64,000 bases of DNA. It comes from UBA8389 sp942493385. Its GTDB lineage: Bacteria > Bacteroidota > Bacteroidia > Bacteroidales > UBA1402. This document shows, in pieces, positions 16,494 through 25,699 of the stretch (its first letter is position 1; every line of letters starts with the position of its first letter). The translations under genes and the position numbers were made by a program. The notes under the pieces are model-generated. The model saw only the letters and a program-made list of their open reading frames with translations. It made no database searches and was not told the origin of the DNA. Location of the stretch: positions 186,001-250,000 of the forward strand of contig OW818699.1 of the NCBI GenBank assembly GCA_942493385.1, given 5' to 3'.

Positions 16494-19031
16494 TTACTGA
16501 ATCAACGAAATGTCAGGAATCAAATAGCCCTTGCGTTCCGGATTGAAATCCAATTGGATCTGGTCCAGTACCACGTCGTCATCCAATGCAATCAGTTTCA
16601 ACTGCTGAACCCCAGGTTTCAAATCGCTGAGTTTGATGCGAACCACCGATTGATTGCGCAGCACCCGCAACTTCCAGGCTTCACTTCGTCCTTGGGTCTG
16701 GGTGTTGATTCGAATCGGATTTCCGTCGTTCAAAATGAGCTCATAACGCAAAGCGCCTCCGTCAAGTGGATAATTGGGCAGCGTACAGACGCAAAGTTCG
16801 GCATTGCCACTGGAAGTGGTGTTGAACGTGTAATTTAATGTTTCACCCTTTTTCAGACGGATGGCCGACAAGCTGTGCCCCAATCCAGATGGCCTTGCAT
16901 CGGGTCTTGCAATGGATGCCGGGAAAGCAACGCGTTGGTCCTTTTCCTGCAAATTATTCACAGAGGTGCTCCGTAAAACGGCACTGGTATGCAAGATGGA
17001 CTTCGGTGCCACATTCTTGAGACGTTCCGGCAAGAAGGGTTCTTTGAAAACATTCAGATCACGCGGGTGGTCACTCATCATTTTGTACCATTTTCCGTTG
17101 GCGATATCCGAATTGTAGATTGCCGTCAGTTTTTTAATTTCCTGATAGGCGTAGATGCTAGCAGCGGCATAGGTGGCAGCAGTCTCAGGCAAGTTCGCGG
17201 CTTCAGCCTGCCTGGACATCTGTGCGTACAGCAACTTTTGGTTCAGCATGGAGGCCCCGACAACCGGATAAAACACCAGCTGGAAGAACGAAGTCCTTGC
17301 CTCACCAGTCAAACTTTCATTGATGGAACGCACTTGCCCTTCGATGTTGGCGTACGCCTGAATCCGAGCTTCGGCTTCTTCTTGGCTGAACTCGGTATCG
17401 ATGACCGGTGTTCTTCCACCGGGCACTCTGCCTTCTTCCACTCGGCTCCAACCCATGAATTCAGGCTTGCGCTGATTGGCCAGGTGGTAAAAAGTTTGCA
17501 TGATGTGCGAAAGGCGAACGGCATTTTCTGCACCGAATTCCCGATTCATAAACGTTTGCAAATGGTCTGCATACGCCGGTTCCTTCAACGTGGCAACAGC
17601 AGGTTTTGAAGGTTTGCCGATGTTCCAAGCCAAATCCAGGTAATATTCGGTCAAGTATTCAGCAGGTTTGATGTCTCCAACATTGACCACCCAGATTTTG
17701 CGGACGTTTTGTTCCCAGGCACGGGTCATCTCAAACTGAATCTGAGCCGGTGAGGTGGTGGCCAGCCAAAGGTAATCGTGAGGCCTCCCCCAATAGGAAA
17801 TGTGGTAATAAACACCGGCTCCTCCGCTTCGCTTCTGCTCTTCGGCATTGCTGAAACGGGTAATGTTGCCATAGTTGTCGTCGCACCACATCATGGTGAT
17901 GTCTTCGGGCACTTTCAACCCTGCATCATAAACATCCAGCACTTCCTTATAGGGAATGAACACTTGTGGAATCTCAGCAATGGGTTTCTTCAACCCATCG
18001 CTCAGGATTTGACGCTGGTCGATAAACACTTTCTGCAACAAGTCACGTTGTTCCGTAATGGAACTGGCCCCTTCCATCTTGCCGTCATGGATGCCGCGCA
18101 TACCGACGGTATAGACACAGGGCGTTCCCATGGTGGCCAGCACGCGGTCGGTCCAATACTGCTTGACCTTGGCTGAATTGGTGGTATAATCGTAATCGCC
18201 CATGGTGGCTTCTTTCCATTCGCCTACATTGTTGCGCATCAGCGGCTCACAATGGGAAGTAGCTACGAAAATTCCATAGTTGGCGGCCATCTCCGCATTG
18301 CCAGGCACGGCATAGAACGCAACCGTACAATCGTGCATGGCAGGCCAGATGACATTGGCCCTGAGGCGCAGCAACAACTGAAACATTTTTTCGTAGGCTT
18401 TGGGGCCAATGGCTCCCTTGGCACTTTTGGGATCCAGTGTTTCGGTGGCCCAGGGCATGAGGCCCCAGTCTTCGTCGTTCAGAAAAATACCTCGGTACTG
18501 AACGGAAGGCTTGTCTTCCATCTGGAAATCAGCTGGGAAAGTCAGTGTTTTTTTAGGAAGTGGCGCAGCATCCGCCCACCAAATCCAGGGAGAAACCCCG
18601 ATATGACGCGAAATTTCCAACAATCCGTAAGCGGTGCCCAATGCATCGGAACCAATCACCAACAGGATGTTTTTCCTTCCGGCAGAAACCGTTTGTATTC
18701 GAAAGCCCTCCCAAGAACGCTTCAGCAGTGATACATCAATCTTGTTTTTTTGGAGCAATTTGTCAAAAAGCTTATTCGTTCCCGGGATTCCGGCCAACAC
18801 GACATTAGGTGCTTTTTTCAGGATTGAAAGATCTTCTGAAACAATGGGCGTAACCCCGGAAACTGCCTTTACATCGCCTGCAAGCATTGTTGCAGCTTGT
18901 TTCACCGGGTTGGTCGGATTCGCCAAAAGTACAGGGCAAGCTTTTTCGTGATCGACCAATACAAATTTGTTGGACTTGGCGCTTAGCAACGTTCCTGTCA
19001 ACAACAAAAACAATAGCAGCTTGAATTTCAT
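16494..19031 (-). CDS. GH115 family alpha-glucuronidase-like protein
   Basis: Exported 845-residue protein of GH115, whose members remove (4-O-methyl-)glucuronic acid from xylan or arabinogalactan. It has a signal peptide (KFKLLLFLLLTGTLLSAKSN), the N-terminal domain (AAGDV-type region, residues 25-160), and the conserved core PSVQYRGIFLNDEDWGLMPWA (about 185-205). Further core motifs are RLRANVIWPAMHDCT, VATSHCEPLMRNN, DVTMMWCDDNYGN-like and YYHISYWGRPHDYLWL. The C-terminus carries the beta-sandwich seen in the family (LNYTFNTTSS ... VVLDQIQLDFNPE). Length fits the family (about 800-950). It sits 11 bp after tldE and 3 bp before araC. With the GH30 gene in this window, an arabinogalactan target is as likely as xylan. 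Confidence 0.9.
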   Translation of the reverse strand: MKFKLLLFLLLTGTLLSAKSNKFVLVDHEKACPVLLANPTNPVKQAATMLAGDVKAVSGVTPIVSEDLSILKKAPNVVLAGIPGTNKLFDKLLQKNKIDVSLLKRSWEGFRIQTVSAGRKNILLVIGSDALGTAYGLLEISRHIGVSPWIWWADAAPLPKKTLTFPADFQMEDKPSVQYRGIFLNDEDWGLMPWATETLDPKSAKGAIGPKAYEKMFQLLLRLRANVIWPAMHDCTVAFYAVPGNAEMAANYGIFVATSHCEPLMRNNVGEWKEATMGDYDYTTNSAKVKQYWTDRVLATMGTPCVYTVGMRGIHDGKMEGASSITEQRDLLQKVFIDQRQILSDGLKKPIAEIPQVFIPYKEVLDVYDAGLKVPEDITMMWCDDNYGNITRFSNAEEQKRSGGAGVYYHISYWGRPHDYLWLATTSPAQIQFEMTRAWEQNVRKIWVVNVGDIKPAEYLTEYYLDLAWNIGKPSKPAVATLKEPAYADHLQTFMNREFGAENAVRLSHIMQTFYHLANQRKPEFMGWSRVEEGRVPGGRTPVIDTEFSQEEAEARIQAYANIEGQVRSINESLTGEARTSFFQLVFYPVVGASMLNQKLLYAQMSRQAEAANLPETAATYAAASIYAYQEIKKLTAIYNSDIANGKWYKMMSDHPRDLNVFKEPFLPERLKNVAPKSILHTSAVLRSTSVNNLQEKDQRVAFPASIARPDARPSGLGHSLSAIRLKKGETLNYTFNTTSSGNAELCVCTLPNYPLDGGALRYELILNDGNPIRINTQTQGRSEAWKLRVLRNQSVVRIKLSDLKPGVQQLKLIALDDDVVLDQIQLDFNPERKGYLIPDISLIQ

Positions 19032-19042
19032 TTTACAAATTA

Positions 19043-20362
19043 TTATAAACCACTGAAATCTACATCCTTAAATAACAAGGAAGGAATCTGATAGGCATTG
19101 TTCAGTCGTGGATCGTTTCCTATTTCCTCCAAATTCTTCCAGAGCGTCAGCATGTTGCCGGTCACATTCATTTCCGATATCGGCTGAACCCGTTTCCCAT
19201 TTTCAATCAAAAAGCCTTCGATGCCGAACGAAAAGTCACCCGACGTGCTGTTGCTGTTTCCACCGTTGAAACCGGTCACCAGAATACCCCGCTCCATCGT
19301 CGCCAAGATTTCTTCCATAGACCGTTCGCCTTTTTCCAAAACAAGCTGCGAAATGCTGCTGATGGTAGGCTCAACGTTCATTTTCAAGGCATTGTAGGTA
19401 TCGATGAAATAGGTTTCGAGCACGCCTTGCTTAAAAATGTACCGCTTTTGGGTAGCCACCCCCTCGTTGTCGAAATAGCGGGCGCCGAAGCTGTGCGGCA
19501 GATGCGGATTGTCCAAGATGGTCACTTTTTCCGAGAGAATCTGTTCGCCGATTTTATCCATCAGAAACGAATTCTTTTGCTGCAACGCATTGCCGTTCAG
19601 AGCAGAAAGAACGGGACCGAGCAAGCGCCCTGCATTCAAATTGTCCACCAGCATAGGATACGTACCCGAAGCCACTTTTTGCTGTCCTAGTTTTTGTAGC
19701 GTGCGTTCCAACGCAATTTTCCCGATGTCCTTTTTCTGCAAATCATCCCACGAAAGCGCTTGGTCGTACCAGTACGATTCAGGGCGGGCTTCCCCCTCAC
19801 CTTTAACAGAAACATTCACGGAAAGGGAAAAATAACTATGCGCGCTTTCGCCCTCAAAACCATTGCTGGCAAGGGTATAACTGAACGAATCGCCGTCGCT
19901 GTACGAGGATTGAACCGAAAGAATGCGGTCGTCCGTACCAAGAATTTCGTCGGCGGCATCGTAGGCCAGCTGCAACTTGTCATCGGGTGATATGGTGCTC
20001 AGCGTCGCATCGCAAAGATCCAAATCGGGCATTCCACCTTTATAATAGCGGGAGGCATCCGGAAGTTGACGACAGGCATCGGGAGCCAAGTATCGAACCG
20101 ACTCCACCGCATTTTCTATGAACTTTCCAATTTCAGCCTTCTCCATCCGATTGGTTGAAAACGAACCGAACCGACCATCGAGGTACAAATTGAAAACCAA
20201 TTGATTCTCGGACGATTGCTGAAGTTTGTCCAATTGCTTGTCGCGGACCTCGAAATCCGTGTTCGTTCCAGAGTAGATGAATAAACGGACAGCTTGACAA
20301 CCTTGCTTCAGGCATTCGTCCATCGCCCAGTGGGCCAGTTCCTTGTATTCGTTGGATATCAT
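19043..20362 (-). CDS. TldD/PmbA family protein, TldE-type (inactive partner)
   Basis: 439-residue subunit of the TldD/TldE proteolytic complex, which in other bacteria unfolds and cleaves peptides, including modified ones. This subunit lacks the HEXXXH metal motif found in its neighbour, as expected for PmbA/TldE. Visible family features are the N-terminal VRLFIYSGTNTDFEVRD, the C-terminal GIEGFLIENGKRVQPISEMN and the NSNSTSGDFSFG segment. It starts 11 bp after tldD and precedes GH115 by 11 bp, so all are transcribed together. Confidence 0.9.
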   Translation of the reverse strand: MISNEYKELAHWAMDECLKQGCQAVRLFIYSGTNTDFEVRDKQLDKLQQSSENQLVFNLYLDGRFGSFSTNRMEKAEIGKFIENAVESVRYLAPDACRQLPDASRYYKGGMPDLDLCDATLSTISPDDKLQLAYDAADEILGTDDRILSVQSSYSDGDSFSYTLASNGFEGESAHSYFSLSVNVSVKGEGEARPESYWYDQALSWDDLQKKDIGKIALERTLQKLGQQKVASGTYPMLVDNLNAGRLLGPVLSALNGNALQQKNSFLMDKIGEQILSEKVTILDNPHLPHSFGARYFDNEGVATQKRYIFKQGVLETYFIDTYNALKMNVEPTISSISQLVLEKGERSMEEILATMERGILVTGFNGGNSNSTSGDFSFGIEGFLIENGKRVQPISEMNVTGNMLTLWKNLEEIGNDPRLNNAYQIPSLLFKDVDFSGL

Positions 20363-20373
20363 GACTGTACGTA

Positions 20374-21777
20374 TTAATTGTCGCCTCCGACGGTGAGTTT
20401 ACGAACCAGCGCGGAAGGCATCCCGCAGGTGACCGGGCAGCTTTGTCCATCCTTACCGCAGGTCCAAGTGCCATCGTCCATTTTGTAGTTGTTGGCCACC
20501 ATCGTCATGTCTGCCAGTGCCTTGGGCCCGTTGCCAATGATGTTGATGTCCTTGATGGGCGAAGTGAGTTTTCCGTTTTCAATCAGCCGGCCGGACTTGA
20601 CAAAGAAGGTAAAGTCGCCTGCACCGATCTGCACCTGCCCGTTGGTGAACGAGTCCACGAAAACGCCTTTTTTGACGGAGCCAATTAGTTCTTCCTCGGT
20701 GGAATTCCCGTTTTCCATATACGTGGCACGCATTCTGGGCAATGGCGCATGGCGGAACGATTCGCGCCTTCCGTTGCCCGTGGGCTGGATGCCGTAATGC
20801 TTGGAGCTGATGCGGTCGTGCAAGTAGGAATCGAGCACCCCGTTGCGCACGATGTACGTTTTCTGCCCCAAAACGCCTTCGTCATCGATGTTTACTGAAC
20901 CTCGATTATGGGGTATCGTGCCATCATCCACCACGTTGATGAAGTCGGCACATATCTTTTTATGCAACATGTCGGAGAAAATCGACGTTCCTTTTCGGTT
21001 GAAATCGGCCTCGAAAGCATGTCCGATGGCTTCGTGCAAAAAGATGCCAGAACCACCTGCACCCAGTACTACGGCCATTTCGCCACCCTTGGGTTTGATG
21101 GCTTTGAACAAGATGGCGGTTTCGGCTATGGTTTCCTGCGCTAGTTCTTCAATGAGCGCATCGTTGAGAAACTCAAAACCCATTCGGAACGAACGAGCGG
21201 CGCGACCATTTTCGTAAACGCCGTTTTCCTTCATCACGCAAACGGCCGAAAGCGATACCATTGGGCGGAAATCTTCGTACCAAACGCCTTCTGAATTGGC
21301 GAAAAGCACATGAGTGGAACTGTCGGAAAGGCTCACCATCACTTTGTCCACCCGTTCGTCGAGTTCAAAAATGCGGTCGTTGAGTTTCTGGACAAAAGGA
21401 ATGCGTTGCTTCAAGCTGACGTCTTCCCAAGATTGTTTGATGCGATAATGATTTTTGGTTTCGACCTTAAGACCTAGGTTCAGTTTGTTTTCCGAAACGG
21501 CTGCATTGGCAATTCTGGCTGCTGTTCTGGCTGCTTTCAACATCTCAGTCATTTCGGTACTTTCCACATAGGCATATCCGGTTTGGTCGCCCGAAAGCAC
21601 CCTCACACCCATGCCGTAATCGATGCCGGAAAAAGTGGAGTTGACTTCTCCATCCCTCAATCCAAGTGAATTGTTGAACGCATGCTCAAAGTACAGATCG
21701 GCATAATCGCCGCCTTTTTCGAGCGCTGCCGCCAAGACTTTCTTCAAATCCGCTGCATCAAGACCGAAATGTTTCAT
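20374..21777 (-). CDS. tldD: TldD metalloprotease subunit
   Basis: Zinc protease subunit of the TldD/TldE complex (467 residues). The HEAIGH motif (about residues 248-253, in GIFLHEAIGHAFEADF) fits HEXXXH. The C-terminal Cys-containing segment TCGKDGQSCPVTCGMPS is typical of this TldD branch. ATG at 21777 was chosen over a TTG at 21810 because the preceding residues are not conserved. The substrate is unknown; no peptide-modification enzyme is visible nearby, so a general proteolytic role is assumed. Confidence 0.92.
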   Translation of the reverse strand: MKHFGLDAADLKKVLAAALEKGGDYADLYFEHAFNNSLGLRDGEVNSTFSGIDYGMGVRVLSGDQTGYAYVESTEMTEMLKAARTAARIANAAVSENKLNLGLKVETKNHYRIKQSWEDVSLKQRIPFVQKLNDRIFELDERVDKVMVSLSDSSTHVLFANSEGVWYEDFRPMVSLSAVCVMKENGVYENGRAARSFRMGFEFLNDALIEELAQETIAETAILFKAIKPKGGEMAVVLGAGGSGIFLHEAIGHAFEADFNRKGTSIFSDMLHKKICADFINVVDDGTIPHNRGSVNIDDEGVLGQKTYIVRNGVLDSYLHDRISSKHYGIQPTGNGRRESFRHAPLPRMRATYMENGNSTEEELIGSVKKGVFVDSFTNGQVQIGAGDFTFFVKSGRLIENGKLTSPIKDINIIGNGPKALADMTMVANNYKMDDGTWTCGKDGQSCPVTCGMPSALVRKLTVGGDN

Positions 21778-21818
21778 ATTTTCAAGGGATAGGGCTACAA
21801 AGTAACACAAAAAAACGC

Positions 21819-21827
21819 TATTTTTGC
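21819..21827 (+). promoter_or_regulatory. -7 box of tRNA-Arg promoter
   Basis: TATTTTTGC matches TAnnTTTGY and lies 45 bp before tRNA-Arg. No clear TTTG is visible at -33. Confidence 0.45.
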
Positions 21828-21871
21828 CGGCGCTTTCCTCCCAGAAGGCATTTTCCTCCGAAAAATCGGAT

Positions 21872-21943
21872 GGCCTTGTAGTTCAATGGATAGAACGGAA
21901 GTTTCCTAAACTTTAGATTCGGGTTCGATTCCCGGCGAGGCTA
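21872..21943 (+). tRNA. tRNA-Arg (anticodon CCT)
   Basis: Acceptor GGCCTTG/CGAGGCT, D arm AGTTCAATGGATAGAAC, anticodon stem GAAGT/ACTTT with loop TTCCTAA (anticodon CCT), T arm CGGGTTCGATTCCCG. CCA not encoded. It is flanked by two minus-strand genes. Confidence 0.95.
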
Positions 21944-21955
21944 CGAATGAGCCGA

Positions 21956-23347
21956 TCATTTTCGCTCATCCAACAGTTTGCATAATTCCATATAGGTACA
22001 CAACGTGTCCATATTCTGATTGAAAACTTCACTGCTTATTCGGTCCATCACCGTGTATTGCCCATTCCAGCGTTCATTTTTGGGCATCTCGGTTTTGAAA
22101 CGATCGTTTCGCGTGATCCAGGCACCGTTGGCTTCTTGTTCGTTCAATATTTTCTGCACGTCGTCGTGCATGGAATTCAACCGTTTGAGAATCTCTTCTT
22201 TGGTCCAAGAGGGATGTTCCTCGTTCTTCAAACCTTTCCTTCCCAATCGAAGCGCTTTTTGGTAGCGGTTTTCGGTCGATCGGAGGTTGGATACCAAATC
22301 GGTTTCGTAGCCATAACCCGTACGGCGCTCTGGATGAAGTTCCTCAACACTGTTTACCCGAATGCGCTGCCGGTCGTAATACAAGGGCTTATTGGTGCCG
22401 AGTTCTACAAAACGTGCCCATTTTCCGTTTTCCAAGCGGATTTCGTGCAACCAACGGATAGCATCGGGAATCGGTTCCAGCAGGGTTTCATCACCAAGAG
22501 AAAGATATAGGTCAATCAATGTGTTCATGTTCCTCACAGTGACAGCAGGACAAACGGAGGGTGGTTCAAAGGTTCGTGCCCATGCCGGTTGGAGAAACTC
22601 ATTGTATTGTTGCGCCCAACCGGGTTGAGGAGGTGGCAATTGGGATATCATCAGGAATCGTGCTGCTTTTCGAAGGCTGTTTTCAATAACCTTGTCGGCT
22701 GGATTCATTTTGTGTGCTTCCATCATGACCCGGACACAATCGTTGATACCCCCGTCGTTAAAGGTCGCATAATCGTGGTAATTTCCTTGTTGGGGATACA
22801 TGTGAGGCCATCCACCATTGTTCAACTGGGAAACAATCATCAAATGCAATGCCCGTTTTACTGCCTTGGAAACACGATTGTCTCGAATTTTCCCATTGAG
22901 CGCCATCAAGAAACTGATGGCAGATTGGCTTTGGTTGTCGTCGAAACTTACCGTTTCGTCACTGAGGTCCTCAAAATTAATTTTGTGGTTCCATCCACCA
23001 TGTTTGTTCTGTCCTTTTATCAAAGCATAAGCCGCTTCTTTGGCAGCTTCCAGAGACTGATTGTCACCAGTTGCCAAGTACGCTCGCAAAAAACTCTGCC
23101 CAACTGCAGGTGTACCTGGAGGCTGGACTTCGATCACATCCTCACCGGTGGAACCCTCACCCCAGTGAAGCTTCCTGTCCGGGGTTACATTATACACGTA
23201 GCCACCATGTGTATTAAGGGTTTGAAAGAATTGAACACTTTTTATCAGAGATGTTTGCACTTGTGTTCTCTGGTCGGGAACTTGGGCAAAAATCAGGATG
23301 GGCATCATGAAAATGTGCCATAGGGATAGGTAGAAGATGCGCTTCAT
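21956..23347 (-). CDS. PL10-like pectate lyase
   Basis: Exported polysaccharide lyase of 463 residues that should cleave homogalacturonan by beta-elimination. It has a signal peptide (LWHIFMMPILIFAQ) and an (alpha/alpha) toroid fold with repeats such as GGWNHKINFEDLSD, NNGGWPHMYPQ and the motif LQPAWARTFEPPSVCP. The ARTFEPPS part corresponds to the region of PL10 enzymes that carries the catalytic Arg. YATFNDGGINDCVR includes the conserved metal/substrate Asp. The ATG overlaps the TGA of the GH140-like gene by 4 bp (ATGA), so translation is probably coupled. PL10 is assigned by motif appearance only. Confidence 0.85.
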   Translation of the reverse strand: MKRIFYLSLWHIFMMPILIFAQVPDQRTQVQTSLIKSVQFFQTLNTHGGYVYNVTPDRKLHWGEGSTGEDVIEVQPPGTPAVGQSFLRAYLATGDNQSLEAAKEAAYALIKGQNKHGGWNHKINFEDLSDETVSFDDNQSQSAISFLMALNGKIRDNRVSKAVKRALHLMIVSQLNNGGWPHMYPQQGNYHDYATFNDGGINDCVRVMMEAHKMNPADKVIENSLRKAARFLMISQLPPPQPGWAQQYNEFLQPAWARTFEPPSVCPAVTVRNMNTLIDLYLSLGDETLLEPIPDAIRWLHEIRLENGKWARFVELGTNKPLYYDRQRIRVNSVEELHPERRTGYGYETDLVSNLRSTENRYQKALRLGRKGLKNEEHPSWTKEEILKRLNSMHDDVQKILNEQEANGAWITRNDRFKTEMPKNERWNGQYTVMDRISSEVFNQNMDTLCTYMELCKLLDERK

Positions 23348-24765
23348 AATGGTAATTGTATTCCAGGTGCTGCGAACATTTTAGACGAATCGTCCATAAC
23401 CAAGACCCAATCCTCACCCTCTTTAACTACACCGGGAGCATTGAACTTTTGAGTTCCCTTATTTTTCAATTGTCCTTTTTTAATGACCTCACCCGTGCGT
23501 GGATTATACCAGCTGACGTTTACATCCTCTCCGGTTATCACACCCATTTTCAGTGTAAAATCGCGACCTGTGTAGGTATAAGCCATCAAATAATCGGTGC
23601 CACGAGTCACCAGTATTCGGTTGTACCGTTCGCCTTCATCGACCAGAGCGGTTTGATCGTTCACTCGGTCAAAGTAAGGACGAGACAACATCAGTTTCTT
23701 CAAATGTTGCATTTGGAAGGAACCGGCATCGTCCAAAGCTTTGAAAAAAGAAATCATTGCACCGCTTTCTGCCTTGTTTTCGCCTTCCTTATAGACTTGT
23801 CTGACTGAATTCTGACCATAGACATGGCCGCATGCACCTGCAAAAACAGACCAATACGCATAACGACGCACATCTTTGTCTGCCCAGTAGGGCTGGGTTC
23901 TGTCATGCAAACCCTGTGGTGTGGATTCGTACGAGGGTTCTCCATCCAGGGTCGGTTTCGTAGGTTTTTTAGAGAGATCGTCCAGTACGTATCGCCAGTT
24001 GTCTTCACCATAAGCGCGGCCGGTAGTGTCCTGTCTGTAATTTCGGTGACCCGAGGTGAACATGTTCACGTTCAGCCAGGAGGCATTTTGGAACCGCTCT
24101 GAGGATTGGGTCCTTCCGAACGGATGGAAGGAAACAAGATGATTCGGATCGAATTTTTTCAATGTTTGCCCTATCACTTCCCAAACGTCCGTATTCACCT
24201 CGGTTTTGGCACTCCCGCCATTCAACCAAATGATGTTGGGCTTGTCTTTGAAATGGTTGGCCAAATGTGCCGCAAAAATCTCGGCTTTTTGGGTGGTCAT
24301 ATTCTTGTCGCGCAGCATCAACTGACCCCATGTAGGAGCAATCGCCATGTAGAATCCATTCCGAGCAGCCTCATCCACGATGTAATCCACATGGTCCCAA
24401 TAATCGTACTGAAGACTGTCATTCGGATTGTTGCCCATGGTATGAATGGGTTTGGTCAAATCAGCGTCGGCATAAGCAAAGTCTCCATAGATATTCTGAT
24501 GGACATAAGCCTGCACGAAAATGCATTGAATCACATTGAAACCTTTCGACTTTCTGTTTTCAAAATAGCGTTTAACTTCATCCCGGTTCAACCGTTGAAA
24601 AAGCAACCAGGACGTATCACCACACCAGAAAAAGGGTGTTCCGTCTCCGAATTGTAAATAACGACCATTTTCAGAAATCTTCAAATTGCCCTTGTCCCAG
24701 GGAACTTGTGCTAACAAAGTACAGGCAAACGCTACAAAAAGAAATAAGGTTACGAATTTTTTCAT
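23344..24765 (-). CDS. GH140-like (DUF4038) glycosidase, probable apiosidase family with altered catalytic motif
   Basis: Exported (beta/alpha)8 protein of 473 residues, with signal peptide KKFVTLFLFVAFACTLLAQ. Landmarks are FFWCGDTSWLLFQRLNRDEV (about 35-55), FNVIQCIFVQAY, HFKDKPNIIWLNGG, LVSFHPFGRTQSSERF and PTLDGEPSYE, with Glu276. These match DUF4038/GH140 proteins, the family that removes apiose in rhamnogalacturonan II. A C-terminal domain (DVNVSWYNPRTGEVI) completes the usual architecture. The GGD motif expected near residue 185 reads GGS, so activity is uncertain. ATG at 24765 is preferred to TTG at 24771. It is first gene of a two-gene operon with PL10. Confidence 0.85.
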   Translation of the reverse strand: MKKFVTLFLFVAFACTLLAQVPWDKGNLKISENGRYLQFGDGTPFFWCGDTSWLLFQRLNRDEVKRYFENRKSKGFNVIQCIFVQAYVHQNIYGDFAYADADLTKPIHTMGNNPNDSLQYDYWDHVDYIVDEAARNGFYMAIAPTWGQLMLRDKNMTTQKAEIFAAHLANHFKDKPNIIWLNGGSAKTEVNTDVWEVIGQTLKKFDPNHLVSFHPFGRTQSSERFQNASWLNVNMFTSGHRNYRQDTTGRAYGEDNWRYVLDDLSKKPTKPTLDGEPSYESTPQGLHDRTQPYWADKDVRRYAYWSVFAGACGHVYGQNSVRQVYKEGENKAESGAMISFFKALDDAGSFQMQHLKKLMLSRPYFDRVNDQTALVDEGERYNRILVTRGTDYLMAYTYTGRDFTLKMGVITGEDVNVSWYNPRTGEVIKKGQLKNKGTQKFNAPGVVKEGEDWVLVMDDSSKMFAAPGIQLPL

Positions 24766-24870
24766 GTTCAATCATTTACTTAATAACCAGATAGCTACTA
24801 AAAATTCGTCGCAGTTAAGGGTGCTGACGAGTTATCATTAAGCAAATAAATGAAATTTTTCGTTAATTAT

Positions 24871-24894
24871 CGAAGGCATTCGAAGATTTACGAA
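24871..24894 (-). promoter_or_regulatory. Helically phased CGAA/TTCG repeats upstream of the GH140-PL10 operon
   Basis: CGAA occurs at 24871, 24881 and 24891 on the plus strand (TTCG on the minus strand), three times at exactly 10 bp. It lies about 105 bp upstream of the GH140-like start in a 155-bp AT-rich spacer. A regulator-binding array is inferred. Confidence 0.4.
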
Positions 24895-24920
24895 ATAACG
24901 GTATAGATATAGCAATTTGG

Positions 24921-25685
24921 CTACATTCTTATTAATCCGGCAAGCGGAAACATCGCCAATTTTTGCTTGTCAAAGAAAACAAGCCGGCTTGCCATGTGGC
25001 TGTTTATCAAGTCGTAATTTTTCTGGGAAATCCGTAAAGGGCTTTGCCTACAGGCAATCCACATTAAAAAGGATTCGGCTACATCTTCCCTAAAGGGATT
25101 GTCTTTGGCATAGGATGAAATGAAATTGACATCGGCTGATTGAGCAGCCATCCAATCGGGTGCCCTGGAGTACAAATCATCGAGTGACGTATGAGAGGCC
25201 TCATGGACCAGGGTTTCTTCCAGAATGCCAGTTCGTTCATACACCACACTCATTCCAGTGTGAATGAGTATTCCGTGGCCTCCTCCTCCAAAAGGATTTC
25301 GACCTTTATGAATGGTTATTGCTTGTACATCTCGACGAAGGCAGGTGGGTATTCGACCGACAATAACGGCATATTTGTTGGCTTCAGCTTGTGCAGCAGA
25401 ATCACCAAACTCAGGATTGACTTGAATTTCGGAGGTGAGGCCATCGCTCCATTCGACCTTAAACAAAAAGGCATTGATAGTGGCGTTACGATCTATTCTG
25501 CGGTCAAAGCATCTTCGCATTCCCTGTCCGGTGGCTGTAATGCTTTTGAAAGCGGTAGGATCTGCAGCGGTAATAATGGTGCCATCCACAAAAATTGTTC
25601 CAGAGTAGGCAGTTTTGACTTGTGCGGAAAGGCCAACTCCAATAAGGATCGTTAGTGACAAAAGGAAAGCGTGTTTTTGTTTCAT
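24921..25685 (-). CDS. Secreted protein with HEXXH zincin motif, family not named
   Basis: A 254-residue exported protein with signal peptide KHAFLLSLTILIGVGLSAQ. The centre holds ILEETLVHEASHTSLDDLYS (about residues 154-173) with a HEXXH motif, followed by DWMAAQSADVNFISSYAKD and REDVAESFLMWIACR. This is a strong zinc-metallopeptidase signature in which the downstream Asp or Glu could be the third ligand. Upstream, RRCFDRRIDRN and FKVEWSDG form the likely N-lobe. I recognise the pattern from uncharacterised secreted proteins of marine bacteria and algae, but know no assigned function. It begins 14 bp after the AraC gene and shares its transcript. Confidence 0.75.
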   Translation of the reverse strand: MKQKHAFLLSLTILIGVGLSAQVKTAYSGTIFVDGTIITAADPTAFKSITATGQGMRRCFDRRIDRNATINAFLFKVEWSDGLTSEIQVNPEFGDSAAQAEANKYAVIVGRIPTCLRRDVQAITIHKGRNPFGGGGHGILIHTGMSVVYERTGILEETLVHEASHTSLDDLYSRAPDWMAAQSADVNFISSYAKDNPFREDVAESFLMWIACRQSPLRISQKNYDLINSHMASRLVFFDKQKLAMFPLAGLIRM

Positions 25686-25699
25686 GGTAATTAAACTTC

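Noticed and set aside
21851..21870. Small hairpin TCCGA-AAAA-TCGGA before tRNA-Arg as a terminator for tldD antisense
   Set aside because: Only 5 bp, no T run in either direction, and it lies directly in the tRNA leader.
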